Shown here piece after piece: positions 1 through 10,892 of a stretch of 64,000 nucleotides of DNA (position 1 is the first letter of the stretch; each line of letters starts with the position of its first letter). The stretch covers positions 1-64,000 of the forward strand of contig NZ_LQIK01000001.1 in assembly GCF_001499855.1 (NCBI RefSeq). Reading direction: 5' to 3'. The translations under genes and the position numbers were made by a program. The notes under the pieces were generated by a model. It did no database searches, was not told the DNA's origin, and saw nothing but the letters and a program-made list of their open reading frames with translations. The DNA comes from Mycobacterium sp. GA-0227b. GTDB taxonomy: Bacteria; Actinomycetota; Actinomycetes; Mycobacteriales; Mycobacteriaceae.

Positions 1-1
1 C

Positions 2-67
2 GGTGAACGCCCCGACTGGTGGTGGTACAACCCCTTCGAACCCCAACCCCCACCACCACCCAACTGA
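2..67 (+). CDS. C-terminal tail of an unidentified protein (5' end outside window)
   Basis: Frame 2 is open from the first base and reads GERPDWWWYNPFEPQPPPPPN before a TGA at 65-67. A Trp-rich then proline-rich tail in good mycobacterial codon usage looks like a real C-terminus, but only about 21 residues are visible. DUF222/HNH (13E12-type) proteins can end in similar proline-rich tails; that is a guess and nothing here proves it. Confidence 0.35.
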   Translation, partial: GERPDWWWYNPFEPQPPPPPN

Positions 68-367
68 ACCCGCCACCACGGCCGTCCGTAACGCCGCGTC
101 AACGATAAACCAGTTGAGGCTCAACAGAGTTCGGCCTGAGTCAGCGCATGGCCAGATCACCGCAGCATGTAAGTCGCTGCGCACCCGACAGCCCGCTAGA
201 TCGCCGTTGGCCAGACCGCCGCGCGCTGGACCGCCGTTCGCTCGATCGCGCGGCGTCCGCGGGCATCGTTCGAAGCGTCAGCCAGCCGCCGTCTGACACC
301 TCCTGACCCGCAGGATTAGACAGCCACCCCAGCGGGCACGCCTCCTCCAGACAATCAGGAGGCCCCC
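68..367. other. Intergenic region upstream of the alcohol dehydrogenase
   Basis: About 300 bases without a convincing gene. It holds a 13-nt palindrome GTTGAG-G-CTCAAC at 113-125, a possible operator or weak hairpin. A strong Shine-Dalgarno AGGAGG at 357-362 lies 5 nt before the ATG at 368. A 97-codon open frame across 3-296 has atypical Arg/Pro-rich composition and overlaps the tail of the preceding gene, so I do not call it. Confidence 0.5.
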
Positions 368-1546
368 ATGCGAGCAGTGACGTGGCACGGTCGGCGGAAG
401 GTGTCCGTCGACGACGTGCCCGATCCCGCGATCAAGGAACCGACCGACGCGATCATCCGGGTCACCAGCACCAACATCTGCGGCTCGGACCTGCACCTCT
501 ACGAAGTGCTCGGCGCCTTCATGACTCCCGGCGACATCCTCGGCCACGAAGCGATGGGCATCGTGGAAGAGGTCGGCCGTGGGGTCAACGGTCTGCAACC
601 CGGCGACCGCGTCGTGATCCCGTTCAACATCTCCTGTGGGCACTGCTTCATGTGCGACCACGGCCTGCAGAGTCAATGCGAGACCACGCAGAACCGCGAT
701 CAAGGCACCGGCGCCGCACTGTTCGGCTACTCCAAGCTCTACGGCGAAGTCGCCGGCGGACAGGCGGAGTATCTGCGCGTCCCGCAGGCTCAGTACACCC
801 ACATCAAGGTGCCCGAGGACGGGCCCGACGACCGCTACGTCTACCTCTCCGATGTGCTGCCCACCGCATGGCAGGCCGTCGAGTACGCCGCGGTGCCCGA
901 CGGCGGCACCCTCGTCGTCCTCGGCCTGGGACCGATCGGCTCGATGGCCTGCCGTATCGCGGCGCATCGCAAGGGCTGCAAGGTGATCGGCGTCGATCTG
1001 GTCGACGAACGAATCTCACGCGCCCGCGCCTACTGCGACGAAATCATCGACCTGCGCACCGACAACGCCGAAGAGGTCGTCAAGAGCCAGACCGACGGCC
1101 GCGGCGCCGACTCCGTCATCGACGCCGTCGGAATGGAAGCGCACGGTTCGCCCGTCGCCGAAACCATGCAGACCGCCAGCGGGTTCCTGCCCTCGCCGAT
1201 TGGCCGCGTGGTGATGAAGAATGCCGGCGTCGACCGGCTCGCCGCGTTGAACTCCGCCATCTCCCTGGTCCGCCGCGGCGGCACCATCTCTCTGTCCGGG
1301 GTCTACGGCGGCGCCGCCGATCCCATCAACATGATGACGTTGTTCGACAAGCAGATTCAGCTGCGGATGGGCCAGGCCAACGTCAAGAAGTGGGTGCCCG
1401 ACATCATGCCGCTGCTGACCGCCGAGGACCCGCTACGCCTCGAGCAGTTCGCCACCCACCGGCTTCCGCTGGACGCCGCACCCGAGGCTTATGCAAGCTT
1501 CCAGAAGAAGGAGGACGGCATGGTCAAGGTGATCCTCAAGCCGTGA
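368..1546 (+). CDS. Zinc-dependent alcohol dehydrogenase, formaldehyde-dehydrogenase-like MDR family
   Basis: A 392-residue medium-chain dehydrogenase expected to oxidise an alcohol or aldehyde adduct with NAD(P)+ in the cytoplasm. The N-terminal GroES-like domain carries the catalytic zinc set (Cys38 in NICGSD, His60-Glu61 in GHEAMG) and the structural zinc cysteines 90, 93, 96 and 104. The Rossmann loop GLGPIG is at 186-191. The long insertion before the C-terminus resembles glutathione-independent formaldehyde dehydrogenase-type proteins; the substrate cannot be read from sequence. The start is set by AGGAGG 5 nt upstream. The stop overlaps the GTG of the next gene, so the two are probably co-translated. 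Confidence 0.88.
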   Translation: MRAVTWHGRRKVSVDDVPDPAIKEPTDAIIRVTSTNICGSDLHLYEVLGAFMTPGDILGHEAMGIVEEVGRGVNGLQPGDRVVIPFNISCGHCFMCDHGLQSQCETTQNRDQGTGAALFGYSKLYGEVAGGQAEYLRVPQAQYTHIKVPEDGPDDRYVYLSDVLPTAWQAVEYAAVPDGGTLVVLGLGPIGSMACRIAAHRKGCKVIGVDLVDERISRARAYCDEIIDLRTDNAEEVVKSQTDGRGADSVIDAVGMEAHGSPVAETMQTASGFLPSPIGRVVMKNAGVDRLAALNSAISLVRRGGTISLSGVYGGAADPINMMTLFDKQIQLRMGQANVKKWVPDIMPLLTAEDPLRLEQFATHRLPLDAAPEAYASFQKKEDGMVKVILKP

Positions 1547-3012
1547 GCCACATGGATCAATCAGAAGCACCGCTGCTCGACGCGCTGGTCGACTACCGAA
1601 AACGCAACCGCTACGGCTTCACCCCGCCGGGTCACCGGCAGGGGCGCGGCACCGACGCCCGCGTTCTCGAGGTGCTCGGCCGTGAAGCCTTCGCCGACGA
1701 CCTGCTCGCCAACGGCGGACTCGACGACCGTCGCAGCAGCAACAAATACCTCCAGCACGCCGAAGACCTGATGGCCGAAGCAGTCGGCGCCGAGGTCGCC
1801 TGGTTCTCCACCTGCGGTAGTTCACTCTCCGTGAAGGCCGCGATGATGGCCGTCGCCGGCGGGGACGGCGGGCTGCTCGTCCCACGCGACAGCCACAAAT
1901 CCATCGTCGCCGGCCTCATCTTCTCCGGCGTCCAGCCGCAATGGGTCACCCCGCGCTGGGACGCCCAGCGCCACTTCAGCCATCCACCGTCGGCGCAGGA
2001 CTTCCGCGACGCCTGGGACCGTCATCCCGACGCAGCCGGAGCCCTCGTCGTCAGCCCCAGCGCGTATGGCACCTGCACAAACCTGTCCGAAATCGCCGAG
2101 GTCTGCCACGAACGCGGCAAGCCGCTGATCGTCGACGAGGCCTGGGGTGCACACCTGCCGTTCCATGAAGACCTGCCGACCTGGGCGATGGACGCCGGGG
2201 CCGACGTCTGCGTGGTGAGCGTGCACAAGATGGGCGCCGGTTTCGAGCAGGGCTCGGTCTTTCATCTGCAGGGCGACCTCGTCGACCAGGACCGCCTCTC
2301 GGCGTGCGCGGACCTACTGATGACTACCAGCCCGAACGTGTTGATCTATGCCGCGATGGACGGCTGGCGCCGGCAGATGGTCGAATGCGGCCGCGAATTG
2401 CTCGGCGACGCACTGGGACTCGCGCGTCAGCTACGCCAGGACATCGAGCTCATCCCCGACGTCGCGGTGATGGAGGACGAACTGCTCGGCAAAGAAGCGT
2501 CCCACGCCCTCGATCGCATGCAGATCCTGATCGACGTCTCCGCCACCGGCACGTCCGGCTACCAGGCGCACGACTGGCTGCGTGAACACAAGCAACTCGA
2601 CGTCGGCATGAGCGACCACCGGCGCATCCTGGCGACCATGTCGTTCGCCGACAACAAGGCCAGCGCGGAACGGTTGCTCGACGCGCTGTGGGCGTGGCGC
2701 AAGCAGGCCAACCACTTCGATCCGCCCCCGCCGATGCACCTGCCGTCGCCCGAGGAGATCGAATTGGAAACCGTCGAACTGCCTCGTGACGCGTTCTTCG
2801 GGCCGGTCGAGGAGGTGCCGATCGAGAAGGCGAGCGGGCGCGTCTGCGCGGAGCAGATCACCCCGTATCCGCCGGGTATCCCGGCGGTCGTCCCCGGCGA
2901 ACTGCTGAACGACGCGGTCCTCGACTACCTACGAACCGGGTTGAAAGCGGGCATGAACATTCCCGATGCGGCAGACACCTCGCTTGAGACAATCCGCGTC
3001 GTCGCCACCTGA
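1543..3012 (+). CDS. PLP-dependent Orn/Lys/Arg decarboxylase-family enzyme
   Basis: About 489 residues with the fold-type I decarboxylase/aminotransferase core: STCGSS early in the cofactor domain, the PRDSHKS segment, the DEAWGAH aspartate that contacts the pyridine nitrogen, and the Schiff-base lysine in SVHKMG. The C-terminal domain has PYPPGIPAVVPGE, typical of Orn/Lys/Arg decarboxylases. Likely role is decarboxylation of a basic amino acid; the substrate is unassigned. The GTG at 1543 overlaps the upstream TGA by 4 nt; an in-frame ATG at 1552 is the alternative. The frame stays open far upstream, antisense-like to the dehydrogenase, but that extension is Arg-rich shadow sequence. Confidence 0.85.
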   Translation: MSHMDQSEAPLLDALVDYRKRNRYGFTPPGHRQGRGTDARVLEVLGREAFADDLLANGGLDDRRSSNKYLQHAEDLMAEAVGAEVAWFSTCGSSLSVKAAMMAVAGGDGGLLVPRDSHKSIVAGLIFSGVQPQWVTPRWDAQRHFSHPPSAQDFRDAWDRHPDAAGALVVSPSAYGTCTNLSEIAEVCHERGKPLIVDEAWGAHLPFHEDLPTWAMDAGADVCVVSVHKMGAGFEQGSVFHLQGDLVDQDRLSACADLLMTTSPNVLIYAAMDGWRRQMVECGRELLGDALGLARQLRQDIELIPDVAVMEDELLGKEASHALDRMQILIDVSATGTSGYQAHDWLREHKQLDVGMSDHRRILATMSFADNKASAERLLDALWAWRKQANHFDPPPPMHLPSPEEIELETVELPRDAFFGPVEEVPIEKASGRVCAEQITPYPPGIPAVVPGELLNDAVLDYLRTGLKAGMNIPDAADTSLETIRVVAT

Positions 3013-3093
3013 TACCTCTGGTTTCGGGTCGGTGGCTTCTGGCAACATTACCGACGAGTAAGAAGTTTCCTCCGACAGTCAGCAGGTGGGCAG

Positions 3094-4926
3094 ATGACGG
3101 GAAGTGCGGAAATTTCGTTTATCGCGCAGGACGAGGGCGGTGGTGCCGCGCTCAACGAAGTGATCGGCCTCTCGGTCGCCGGCGCGGTGGTCGCGGCATT
3201 GCTGTTGTGGATCGGCTGGATGCACCGCAACCACAAGATCACCTGGTTGGCTCGCCTCGGCGACTGGTCCGGACGGCGGTTCAAGCGCCCGTCGTGGGTG
3301 GCCCTGCCGATCGCGTTGTTCATCGCGTCGATCATCTGCGCCCTGTTCGGCTTCATCTGGGACGTCAGCCTGCACATCGGCAACGGCCGTGACGACGGGG
3401 CGCTGGCCAATCCGGCGCACTACTTCATCCTGATCGGCCTGTTCGGCATCTTCGTCGCGGGCTGCACCGCGATGGTGCTGCCGTATGACCGGCCCGGCCC
3501 GTCCGCCGTGCGCATCACCGACGACTGGTACGCCCCGGTCGGCGGGATCGTGATGGCCGGTTGCGGGCTCTACGCGCTGATGGGTTTCCCGCTCGACGAC
3601 ATCTGGCACCGCATCTTCGGCCAGGACGTCACGCTGTGGGGACCCACGCACCTGATGATGATCGGCGGCGCGGGCTTTTCCACGTTGGCCGCGCTGTACC
3701 TGGAGAAGGAAGGCCAGCGCGTCCGGACGGAGGACACCCCACCCGACGGCATCGGCCTCAAGTTCGTGCAGTACCTGGCGTTCGCCGGCGTGCTCATCGG
3801 CGCGTCCGTCTACCAGATCGAATTCGACTTCGGCGTGCCGCAGTTCCGGCAGGTGTTCCAGCCCATGCTGATCGCCGCCGCCGCGGCGCTGGCACTGGTG
3901 GCCGCCCGCATCTACATGGGCCGAGGCGCGGCCCTGATCGCTGCGATCATCGCGATCGGGTTGCGCGGCCTGGTCGCGCTTGCGGTCGGTCCCATCCTCG
4001 ATGCGCCGATCAACTGGTTCCCGCTCTATCTCGGGGCGGCAGTGGTCGTCGAACTCCTGGCACTGACCCCTCTGTTGAAGCGGCCTCTGGTGTTCGGTCT
4101 GGTCGCCGGCCTGGGTATTGGCACCGTGGGACTGTGGCTGGAATCGCTTTGGATCAACGCCGTCTATCACTTGCCGTGGCCCACCAGCATCTGGCCGGAA
4201 GCATTGGCCATGGCGGTGCCGGTCGCGGTGCTCGTCGGCGCCTGCGGCGCGATGGTCGGCATGGTGTTGACCTCGCAGCGGCTACCCCGCCGCGCCGTCG
4301 GGGTCGGCCTCGTCGTGCTGACGGTGTTGGCGATCGGCGGCGCAACGGCCAACGGACTTCGCTATGACGTCCCCGAAAGTGCCTCGGCGGCAATCACTCT
4401 CACCGAGGTCCCGAACGCCGAAGGGGAACGATACGTGACCGCGGACGTGCAGATCACGCCCGCAAACCTGGTGAGTGACGATCCTAACTGGGTTTCCGTG
4501 CTCGGGTGGCAGGGCGAATTGCCCAACGACCGCGGCATCTTCATCGACCACCTCGAACAGGTGGGGCCGGGGCACTATCGCTCCACCGAACCGATGCCGG
4601 TGTCCGGTACGTGGAAGACGTTGCTGCGCGTGCACGACGGGCGCACGCTGGCCGCGGTGCCGATCTACCTGGCGGGCGATCCGGGGATCGGCGCCGAAGA
4701 GGTGCCCGCCGAGGCGTCGATGACACGTCCCTTCGTCGCCGAGATCACGATCCTGCAGCGTGAGCGCAGCCCGGACATCCCCCAGTCGCTGTGGCTGATC
4801 GGCTGCCTGATTGTGCTGGTCTGCAGCCTCGCAATGGTCGCGGGCGTCACCTGGGGTGGCGGCCGGATCAACAACAGCGAACCGTCCGGCAGCGAAGCAG
4901 AACTACAGCCGACCGCCCAAGCATGA
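3094..4926 (+). CDS. Polytopic membrane protein with extracytoplasmic C-terminal Ig-like domain
   Basis: 610 residues. The first about 420 form roughly 10-12 hydrophobic helices with conserved-looking membrane motifs FPLDDIWHRIFG and LWGPTHLMMIGG, whose His/Asp residues could bind metal. Residues about 430-555 form a soluble beta-rich domain (GHYRSTEPMPVSGTWKTLL) that resembles YtkA/FixH-type domains seen in copper and oxidase-assembly proteins, followed by one more TM helix. It begins a four-gene operon: its stop shares ATGA with the next gene. An AGGTGGG ribosome site precedes the ATG. No enzyme family is recognised. Metal handling is inferred from neighbours only. Confidence 0.75.
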   Translation: MTGSAEISFIAQDEGGGAALNEVIGLSVAGAVVAALLLWIGWMHRNHKITWLARLGDWSGRRFKRPSWVALPIALFIASIICALFGFIWDVSLHIGNGRDDGALANPAHYFILIGLFGIFVAGCTAMVLPYDRPGPSAVRITDDWYAPVGGIVMAGCGLYALMGFPLDDIWHRIFGQDVTLWGPTHLMMIGGAGFSTLAALYLEKEGQRVRTEDTPPDGIGLKFVQYLAFAGVLIGASVYQIEFDFGVPQFRQVFQPMLIAAAAALALVAARIYMGRGAALIAAIIAIGLRGLVALAVGPILDAPINWFPLYLGAAVVVELLALTPLLKRPLVFGLVAGLGIGTVGLWLESLWINAVYHLPWPTSIWPEALAMAVPVAVLVGACGAMVGMVLTSQRLPRRAVGVGLVVLTVLAIGGATANGLRYDVPESASAAITLTEVPNAEGERYVTADVQITPANLVSDDPNWVSVLGWQGELPNDRGIFIDHLEQVGPGHYRSTEPMPVSGTWKTLLRVHDGRTLAAVPIYLAGDPGIGAEEVPAEASMTRPFVAEITILQRERSPDIPQSLWLIGCLIVLVCSLAMVAGVTWGGGRINNSEPSGSEAELQPTAQA

Positions 4927-5093
4927 TCGGCGACCCGGACGGCACAGATGTTGTGATTCTGGCCGACCATCCGGTGTGGCTTGCGGTGCCCGCTTTCGCC
5001 CCGGCGATCGTGGTCGCCGGGGTGGTGGTGTACATCGCGGTGAAGAACCGGCGCAAACGCGAAACCCGACCGACCGACGAAGGGACACCGTGA
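4923..5093 (+). CDS. Small single-pass membrane protein (56 aa)
   Basis: A 56-residue protein with one hydrophobic segment (about residues 17-40, WLAVPAFAPAIVVAGVVVYI) followed by a basic KNRRKRETR stretch, predicting an N-out, C-in topology. ATG overlaps the upstream stop as ATGA and its own stop overlaps the next GTG as GTGA, so it is almost certainly translated as part of the operon. It resembles small accessory subunits of membrane complexes in size and position; the partner is presumably the 610-residue protein. No family recognised. Confidence 0.72.
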   Translation: MIGDPDGTDVVILADHPVWLAVPAFAPAIVVAGVVVYIAVKNRRKRETRPTDEGTP

Positions 5094-5521
5094 CACCGAC
5101 ACTGCGCCGACGATCCGCAATAGGCATCGTGACCGCTGTGACGCTCCTGGCCGCCGGATGCGGCGGCTCGCAGAGCACCGAGACCGAAGCGGGCAGTCCG
5201 GCGCAGCCGACGGTGAGCCCGTCGGACATGCCCGATCAGCAGCGACCACCGGATCGGCTCACCATCGACATCACGATTGAGGGCGGCAACGTCACCCCCA
5301 CCAACGCGCAGGCGCAGGGCAAGGTGAACGAGCCGATTGTGCTGCGGGTCAACAGCGACGCGGCCGACGAGCTTCACGTGCACTCGGTGCCTGAGCACAC
5401 GTTCGAGGTGGCGCCCAAGCCCGGCCAACAGTTCCAGTTCACCGTGGAGGTGCCGGGCAACGTCGAGATCGAACTGCATGAGCTGAACCGCGTCGTCGCC
5501 ACCGTCCAAGTTCAGCAGTGA
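5090..5521 (+). CDS. Cupredoxin-like lipoprotein
   Basis: 143 residues. The signal peptide ends in lipobox LLAAGC, giving an N-terminal lipidated Cys and a Ser/Pro linker. The domain after about residue 55 (LTIDITIEGGNV, then ELHVHSVPEHTFEVAP and GNVEIELHELNRVVATVQV) fits the EfeO/plastocyanin-like cupredoxin fold. The usual type-1 copper set C-H-M near the C-terminus is not complete: a His is present in ELHEL but no Cys or Met, so if it binds metal it does so through the His cluster HVH...EH. It is linked to its neighbours by GTGA overlap upstream and a 1-nt overlap downstream. Probably an extracytoplasmic partner of the two large membrane proteins. Confidence 0.8.
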   Translation: MTPTLRRRSAIGIVTAVTLLAAGCGGSQSTETEAGSPAQPTVSPSDMPDQQRPPDRLTIDITIEGGNVTPTNAQAQGKVNEPIVLRVNSDAADELHVHSVPEHTFEVAPKPGQQFQFTVEVPGNVEIELHELNRVVATVQVQQ

Positions 5522-6849
5522 TGCCGGGGCCGTCGGTTTCCGTACTGGCCCACGGTCTCGGCGGTTCGACCGATCTGCCGATCCCTTTCACCTATGCGCT
5601 GATCGGTGGGGCGTGGGCGTTGACGTTCACGTTCGCGGTGGTCGCGCTCGCTTGGCGGAAGCCGCGGTTCGATCCGACGAATTCCGTTCGACCCCTTCCC
5701 CGTTGGGTGTCGACGGTGGTGGACGCGCCGGTGACCCGGTGGATTGTCGCGCTCGCAGGCTTGGCGTTCGCGGTGTGGGTGGGCATCGCCGCGGTCGCGG
5801 GTCCCCAGGACGAGAGGAACCCGCTACCCGGCGTGTTCTACGTCTTGTTGTGGGTGGGTCTGGTGGCGGTGTCGCTGGTCATCGGGCCCGTGTGGCGGGC
5901 GATATCGCCGGTGCGGGCGGTGCTTCGGCTGTTGGGCAGTCGTTCGCTGGGCCTGGCCTACCCCGCGTGGCTGGGGTACTGGCCGGCGGTCTTCGGCCTG
6001 TTCGCGTTCGTCTGGCTGGAACTGGCCAGCCCCGAACCGGGTTCGCTTACCGCCATTCGGATCTGGCTGCTGATCTACCTCGGCGTCACTCTCGCCGGTG
6101 CGCTCTGCTTCGGTGAGCGGTGGTGCGCGCGGGCCGACCCGTTCGAAGTGTACAGCGTGGTGGCGTCACGGCTGTCGCCCTTTCGTCGCGACCCCGACAC
6201 CGGCCGGATCGCGATCGGCAACCCGTTCGACCACCTTCCGTCGCTGCCGGTGCGCCCGGGCACCGTTGCGGCCGTCGCCGTGCTCCTGGGATCGACTGCG
6301 TTCGACAGCTTCTCGGCGATGCCGGCGTGGCGAAACTTCGTCGACGACAACTCCTCGTCAGAGTTCACGGCAACCCTCATCAGAACCGCCGGCCTGCTCT
6401 CGTTCGCCGCGATCGTCGCCTGCACGTTCTGGCTCGCGTCGATCGCCACCGGCGGTGTCGACCGCGACCGTCGCCGCCGACTGCCCGGCCTGATGGCGCA
6501 TTCGCTGATCCCGATCGTCATCGGATATGTGTTCGCCCACTATCTGACGTATCTGATCGAGCGTGGACAGCAGACCATCATCCTGTTGGCCGATCCGCTG
6601 GGCCGCGGCTGGAACCTCCTCGGTATAGGCAACGCCGAGGTCAGCTACTTCCTGTCCCAACATCCGACGGTTCTCTCGAGCCTCAAGGTCGGGTTCGTCG
6701 TCGCCGGTCACATCGCCGGCGTGGTCGCGGCGCACGACCGCGCGCTGCGGATCCTGCCGTCCGGCTATCAACTCACCGGACAACTCGCGATGATGCTGGT
6801 CATGGTGGGCTACACGTTCACCGGGCTGTACCTGCTGTTCGGCGGGTAG
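5521..6849 (+). CDS. Polytopic membrane protein, fourth gene of cupredoxin operon
   Basis: About 442 residues with roughly 10 predicted TM helices and no recognised domain. Loops contain an aromatic/Trp-rich stretch (AYPAWLGYWPAVF) and a cytoplasmic-looking segment GERWCARADPFEVY. A GTG at 5518 is the alternative start; the ATG at 5521 overlaps the lipoprotein stop as TGATG, a common coupled arrangement. Conserved position after a cupredoxin lipoprotein and a YtkA-like membrane protein suggests the four products form one envelope complex. The stop TAG also forms part of the likely -10 box of pncA. Confidence 0.75.
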   Translation: MPGPSVSVLAHGLGGSTDLPIPFTYALIGGAWALTFTFAVVALAWRKPRFDPTNSVRPLPRWVSTVVDAPVTRWIVALAGLAFAVWVGIAAVAGPQDERNPLPGVFYVLLWVGLVAVSLVIGPVWRAISPVRAVLRLLGSRSLGLAYPAWLGYWPAVFGLFAFVWLELASPEPGSLTAIRIWLLIYLGVTLAGALCFGERWCARADPFEVYSVVASRLSPFRRDPDTGRIAIGNPFDHLPSLPVRPGTVAAVAVLLGSTAFDSFSAMPAWRNFVDDNSSSEFTATLIRTAGLLSFAAIVACTFWLASIATGGVDRDRRRRLPGLMAHSLIPIVIGYVFAHYLTYLIERGQQTIILLADPLGRGWNLLGIGNAEVSYFLSQHPTVLSSLKVGFVVAGHIAGVVAAHDRALRILPSGYQLTGQLAMMLVMVGYTFTGLYLLFGG

Positions 6850-6852
6850 CGT
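6847..6852 (+). promoter_or_regulatory. -10 box TAGCGT for leaderless pncA
   Basis: TANNNT hexamer ending 7 nt before the pncA ATG at 6860, so transcription would begin at or next to the start codon. Confidence 0.4.
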
Positions 6853-6859
6853 CGGAAGG

Positions 6860-7411
6860 ATGAAGGCGCTCATCATCGTCGACGTCCAGAACGACTTCTG
6901 CGAGGGCGGCTCGCTGGCCGTCACCGGCGGCAGCGACGTCGCAGGGGCCATCAGCGAGTTGCTCGCCGGCGAGAGCGACTACGCACATGTTGTGGCCACC
7001 AAGGACTTTCACGTCGATCCCGGCGACCATTTCTCCGAAAGCCCGGATTTCGTCACGTCCTGGCCGCGGCATTGCGTGGTCGGCACTGCCGGCGCCGACT
7101 TCCACCCGCACTTCCAATTCGACGCGGTCGAGGCGGTCTTCACCAAGGGCGAGTATTCGGCAGCCTACAGCGGGTTCGAAGGCACCGACGACGACGGCAC
7201 CTCGCTGGCCGACTGGCTGCGCCAGCGCGGGGTCGACGAGGTGGACGTGGTCGGCATCGCGACCGACCACTGCGTCAAGGCGACCGCCGCCGACGCCGCG
7301 GCCAACGGCTTCGCCACCCGGGTGCTGCTCGACCTGACGGCCGGTGTCGCGCCAGAGTCGACCGAGCAGGCCGTCGCCGACCTACGCAAGGCGGGCGTCG
7401 AAATCGCCTAG
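6860..7411 (+). CDS. pncA: Nicotinamidase/pyrazinamidase PncA
   Basis: 183 residues, essentially the length of M. tuberculosis PncA (186). It hydrolyses nicotinamide to nicotinate in NAD salvage and would activate pyrazinamide. The catalytic triad Asp8, Lys96, Cys138 and metal ligands Asp49, His51, His57, His71 all fall at the same numbers as in the M. tuberculosis enzyme; His57 is intact, unlike the H57D change of M. bovis. The TAG stop overlaps the TAG of the convergent crotonase gene by 4 nt. Transcription is probably separate from the membrane operon via a -10 box at 6847. Confidence 0.96.
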   Translation: MKALIIVDVQNDFCEGGSLAVTGGSDVAGAISELLAGESDYAHVVATKDFHVDPGDHFSESPDFVTSWPRHCVVGTAGADFHPHFQFDAVEAVFTKGEYSAAYSGFEGTDDDGTSLADWLRQRGVDEVDVVGIATDHCVKATAADAAANGFATRVLLDLTAGVAPESTEQAVADLRKAGVEIA

Positions 7412-8226
7412 CCGGCCGTCGGATCGACCGGCCTGCCCGTCCACGACGGCGCCCGCCGCTGCAGGTAGGCACGCACACCTTCCCTCGCGTCGTCATGGCC
7501 CATGAGCGCGACGTGGATGGCCGTCTCGCGCACGCCCACCGCAGCGCGGTCGAGGTCGAACGAGTCCCACAGCAGCCGCTTGCTGGCCGCCACCGACATC
7601 GGCGCGCTGTTCGTCGCGATGTCGTGCGCGACCTCCAATGCCGCAGGCAACACCTCCTCGGCCGGCAGCACCCTGTTGGCCACCCCCAGCTCGACAGCTC
7701 GGTGGCCGTCGAAAACCGCACCGGTCAACAGGATTTCGGCGGCCCGCGCAATGCCGATCAACCGCGGCAGCACCCAATGTGAACAGGCGTCTCCGACGAC
7801 GCCGCGCCGCACCTGCACCACGCCGTAGCGCGCATCGGCCGCGAAAATGCGGATATCGCACTGCAAGGCCAGGGTGAGTCCGAGCCCGATGGCGTGCCCG
7901 TTGACAGCCGCGATGACGGGTTTAGCCAGCGCCCAAGCGGGCACGTCGACGCCCGCGGCGCTGAAGCCCGCACCTGGCGCGGCGAAGGTGTCCTCGCCGG
8001 ACCCGAGGTCGGCGCCAGCGCAGAAAGCGGGCGGCGTCCCGGTGAGCACGACGACGCGGACCCGATCGTCACGGTCCAACCTTCGGTAGGCGTCGGCCAG
8101 TTCTTCGCGCATGCCGTCGCCGACCGCATTGCGCTGCCGCGGCCGGTTGAGCGTGACAGTTGCCACACCATCATCGACGTCGGTCACCAACGTCCGATAA
8201 GTGGGCAGGTCGGGACGGCTGGACAC
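7408..8226 (-). CDS. Enoyl-CoA hydratase/isomerase (crotonase) family protein
   Basis: 272 residues with the crotonase fold: oxyanion-hole segments FCAGADLGSG and NGHAIGLGLTLAL, and the C-terminal RAAEILLTG helix. By alignment from memory to rat ECH, the Glu144 position (in YGVVQVRRG) is not Glu while the Glu164 position (RAAE) is kept, so classical hydratase activity is uncertain and an isomerase or other crotonase reaction is possible. The GTG start at 8226 is chosen because AGGAG precedes it by 5-6 nt; an ATG 2 nt upstream is out of frame. Monocistronic, convergent with pncA and divergent from glgX. Confidence 0.85.
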   Translation of the reverse strand: MSSRPDLPTYRTLVTDVDDGVATVTLNRPRQRNAVGDGMREELADAYRRLDRDDRVRVVVLTGTPPAFCAGADLGSGEDTFAAPGAGFSAAGVDVPAWALAKPVIAAVNGHAIGLGLTLALQCDIRIFAADARYGVVQVRRGVVGDACSHWVLPRLIGIARAAEILLTGAVFDGHRAVELGVANRVLPAEEVLPAALEVAHDIATNSAPMSVAASKRLLWDSFDLDRAAVGVRETAIHVALMGHDDAREGVRAYLQRRAPSWTGRPVDPTAG

Positions 8227-8334
8227 ATGTTCTCCTGCGCTGGCGAACTTCGATGCGATTTGGTTGTGATGTTGCCTCACCGGGCACACCCGTATGGTTC
8301 CGTTGGTCTGTTCGTTCGTCGTCTGGAGTGTGCA

Positions 8335-10485
<2,151 letters not shown>

Positions 10486-10489
10486 AGGG

Positions 10490-10837
10490 CTATTCGACGA
10501 CGGGGAAGAACGAATCGCCGTCCTCGGGCGTCCCACTGATCTGGCCCTCGTCGGTGCCGTGGTCGTCCGGATTGACGCGGTCCATCTGCACGCCCTCGTC
10601 GGTCGGCCGCTCGGCCACATCGGGCTCCTCGGCGGCGAGTTTCTCGTCGAGAGTCTCGTCGATCTCGCCGTCGGCATTGACCTTGTCCGCCTCGCGCCAA
10701 TGATCTGGCGGATCGACGGTTTCATCGCCGTCGTCGTTGCGCACGTCATCGGAGTCGAACGCCTCCGTCGGGCGCAGCGTGTCGCCGACGCCGCCACCGT
10801 CGTTGGGTGAAGTACCTGGGTCCGGATTCGCGTTCAC
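10490..10837 (-). CDS. Acidic small protein, DUF5709-like
   Basis: 115 residues, strongly acidic and disordered-looking, with no signal peptide or TM. The motif ETLDEKLAAEEPDV and the surrounding Asp/Glu/Pro-rich sequence resemble DUF5709 proteins of actinobacteria, whose function is unknown. The stop is 4 nt from the convergent glgX stop. The GTG start at 10837 gives a product beginning with NANPDPG; an ATG two bases upstream is out of frame. About 55 nt separate it from the mak stop, so it may be downstream in the treS-mak transcript. Confidence 0.6.
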   Translation of the reverse strand: MNANPDPGTSPNDGGGVGDTLRPTEAFDSDDVRNDDGDETVDPPDHWREADKVNADGEIDETLDEKLAAEEPDVAERPTDEGVQMDRVNPDDHGTDEGQISGTPEDGDSFFPVVE

Positions 10838-10892
10838 ATTAGTTCGGTTGCCCGCCTGCCTTGACGCTAAACGCCGGGCCGGCGCCGGCGCG

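Noticed and set aside
382..1542. Continuous open frame upstream of the PLP enzyme, making an 876-residue protein
   Set aside because: The extension overlaps the alcohol dehydrogenase in another frame and is Arg/His-rich, typical of high-GC shadow frames.
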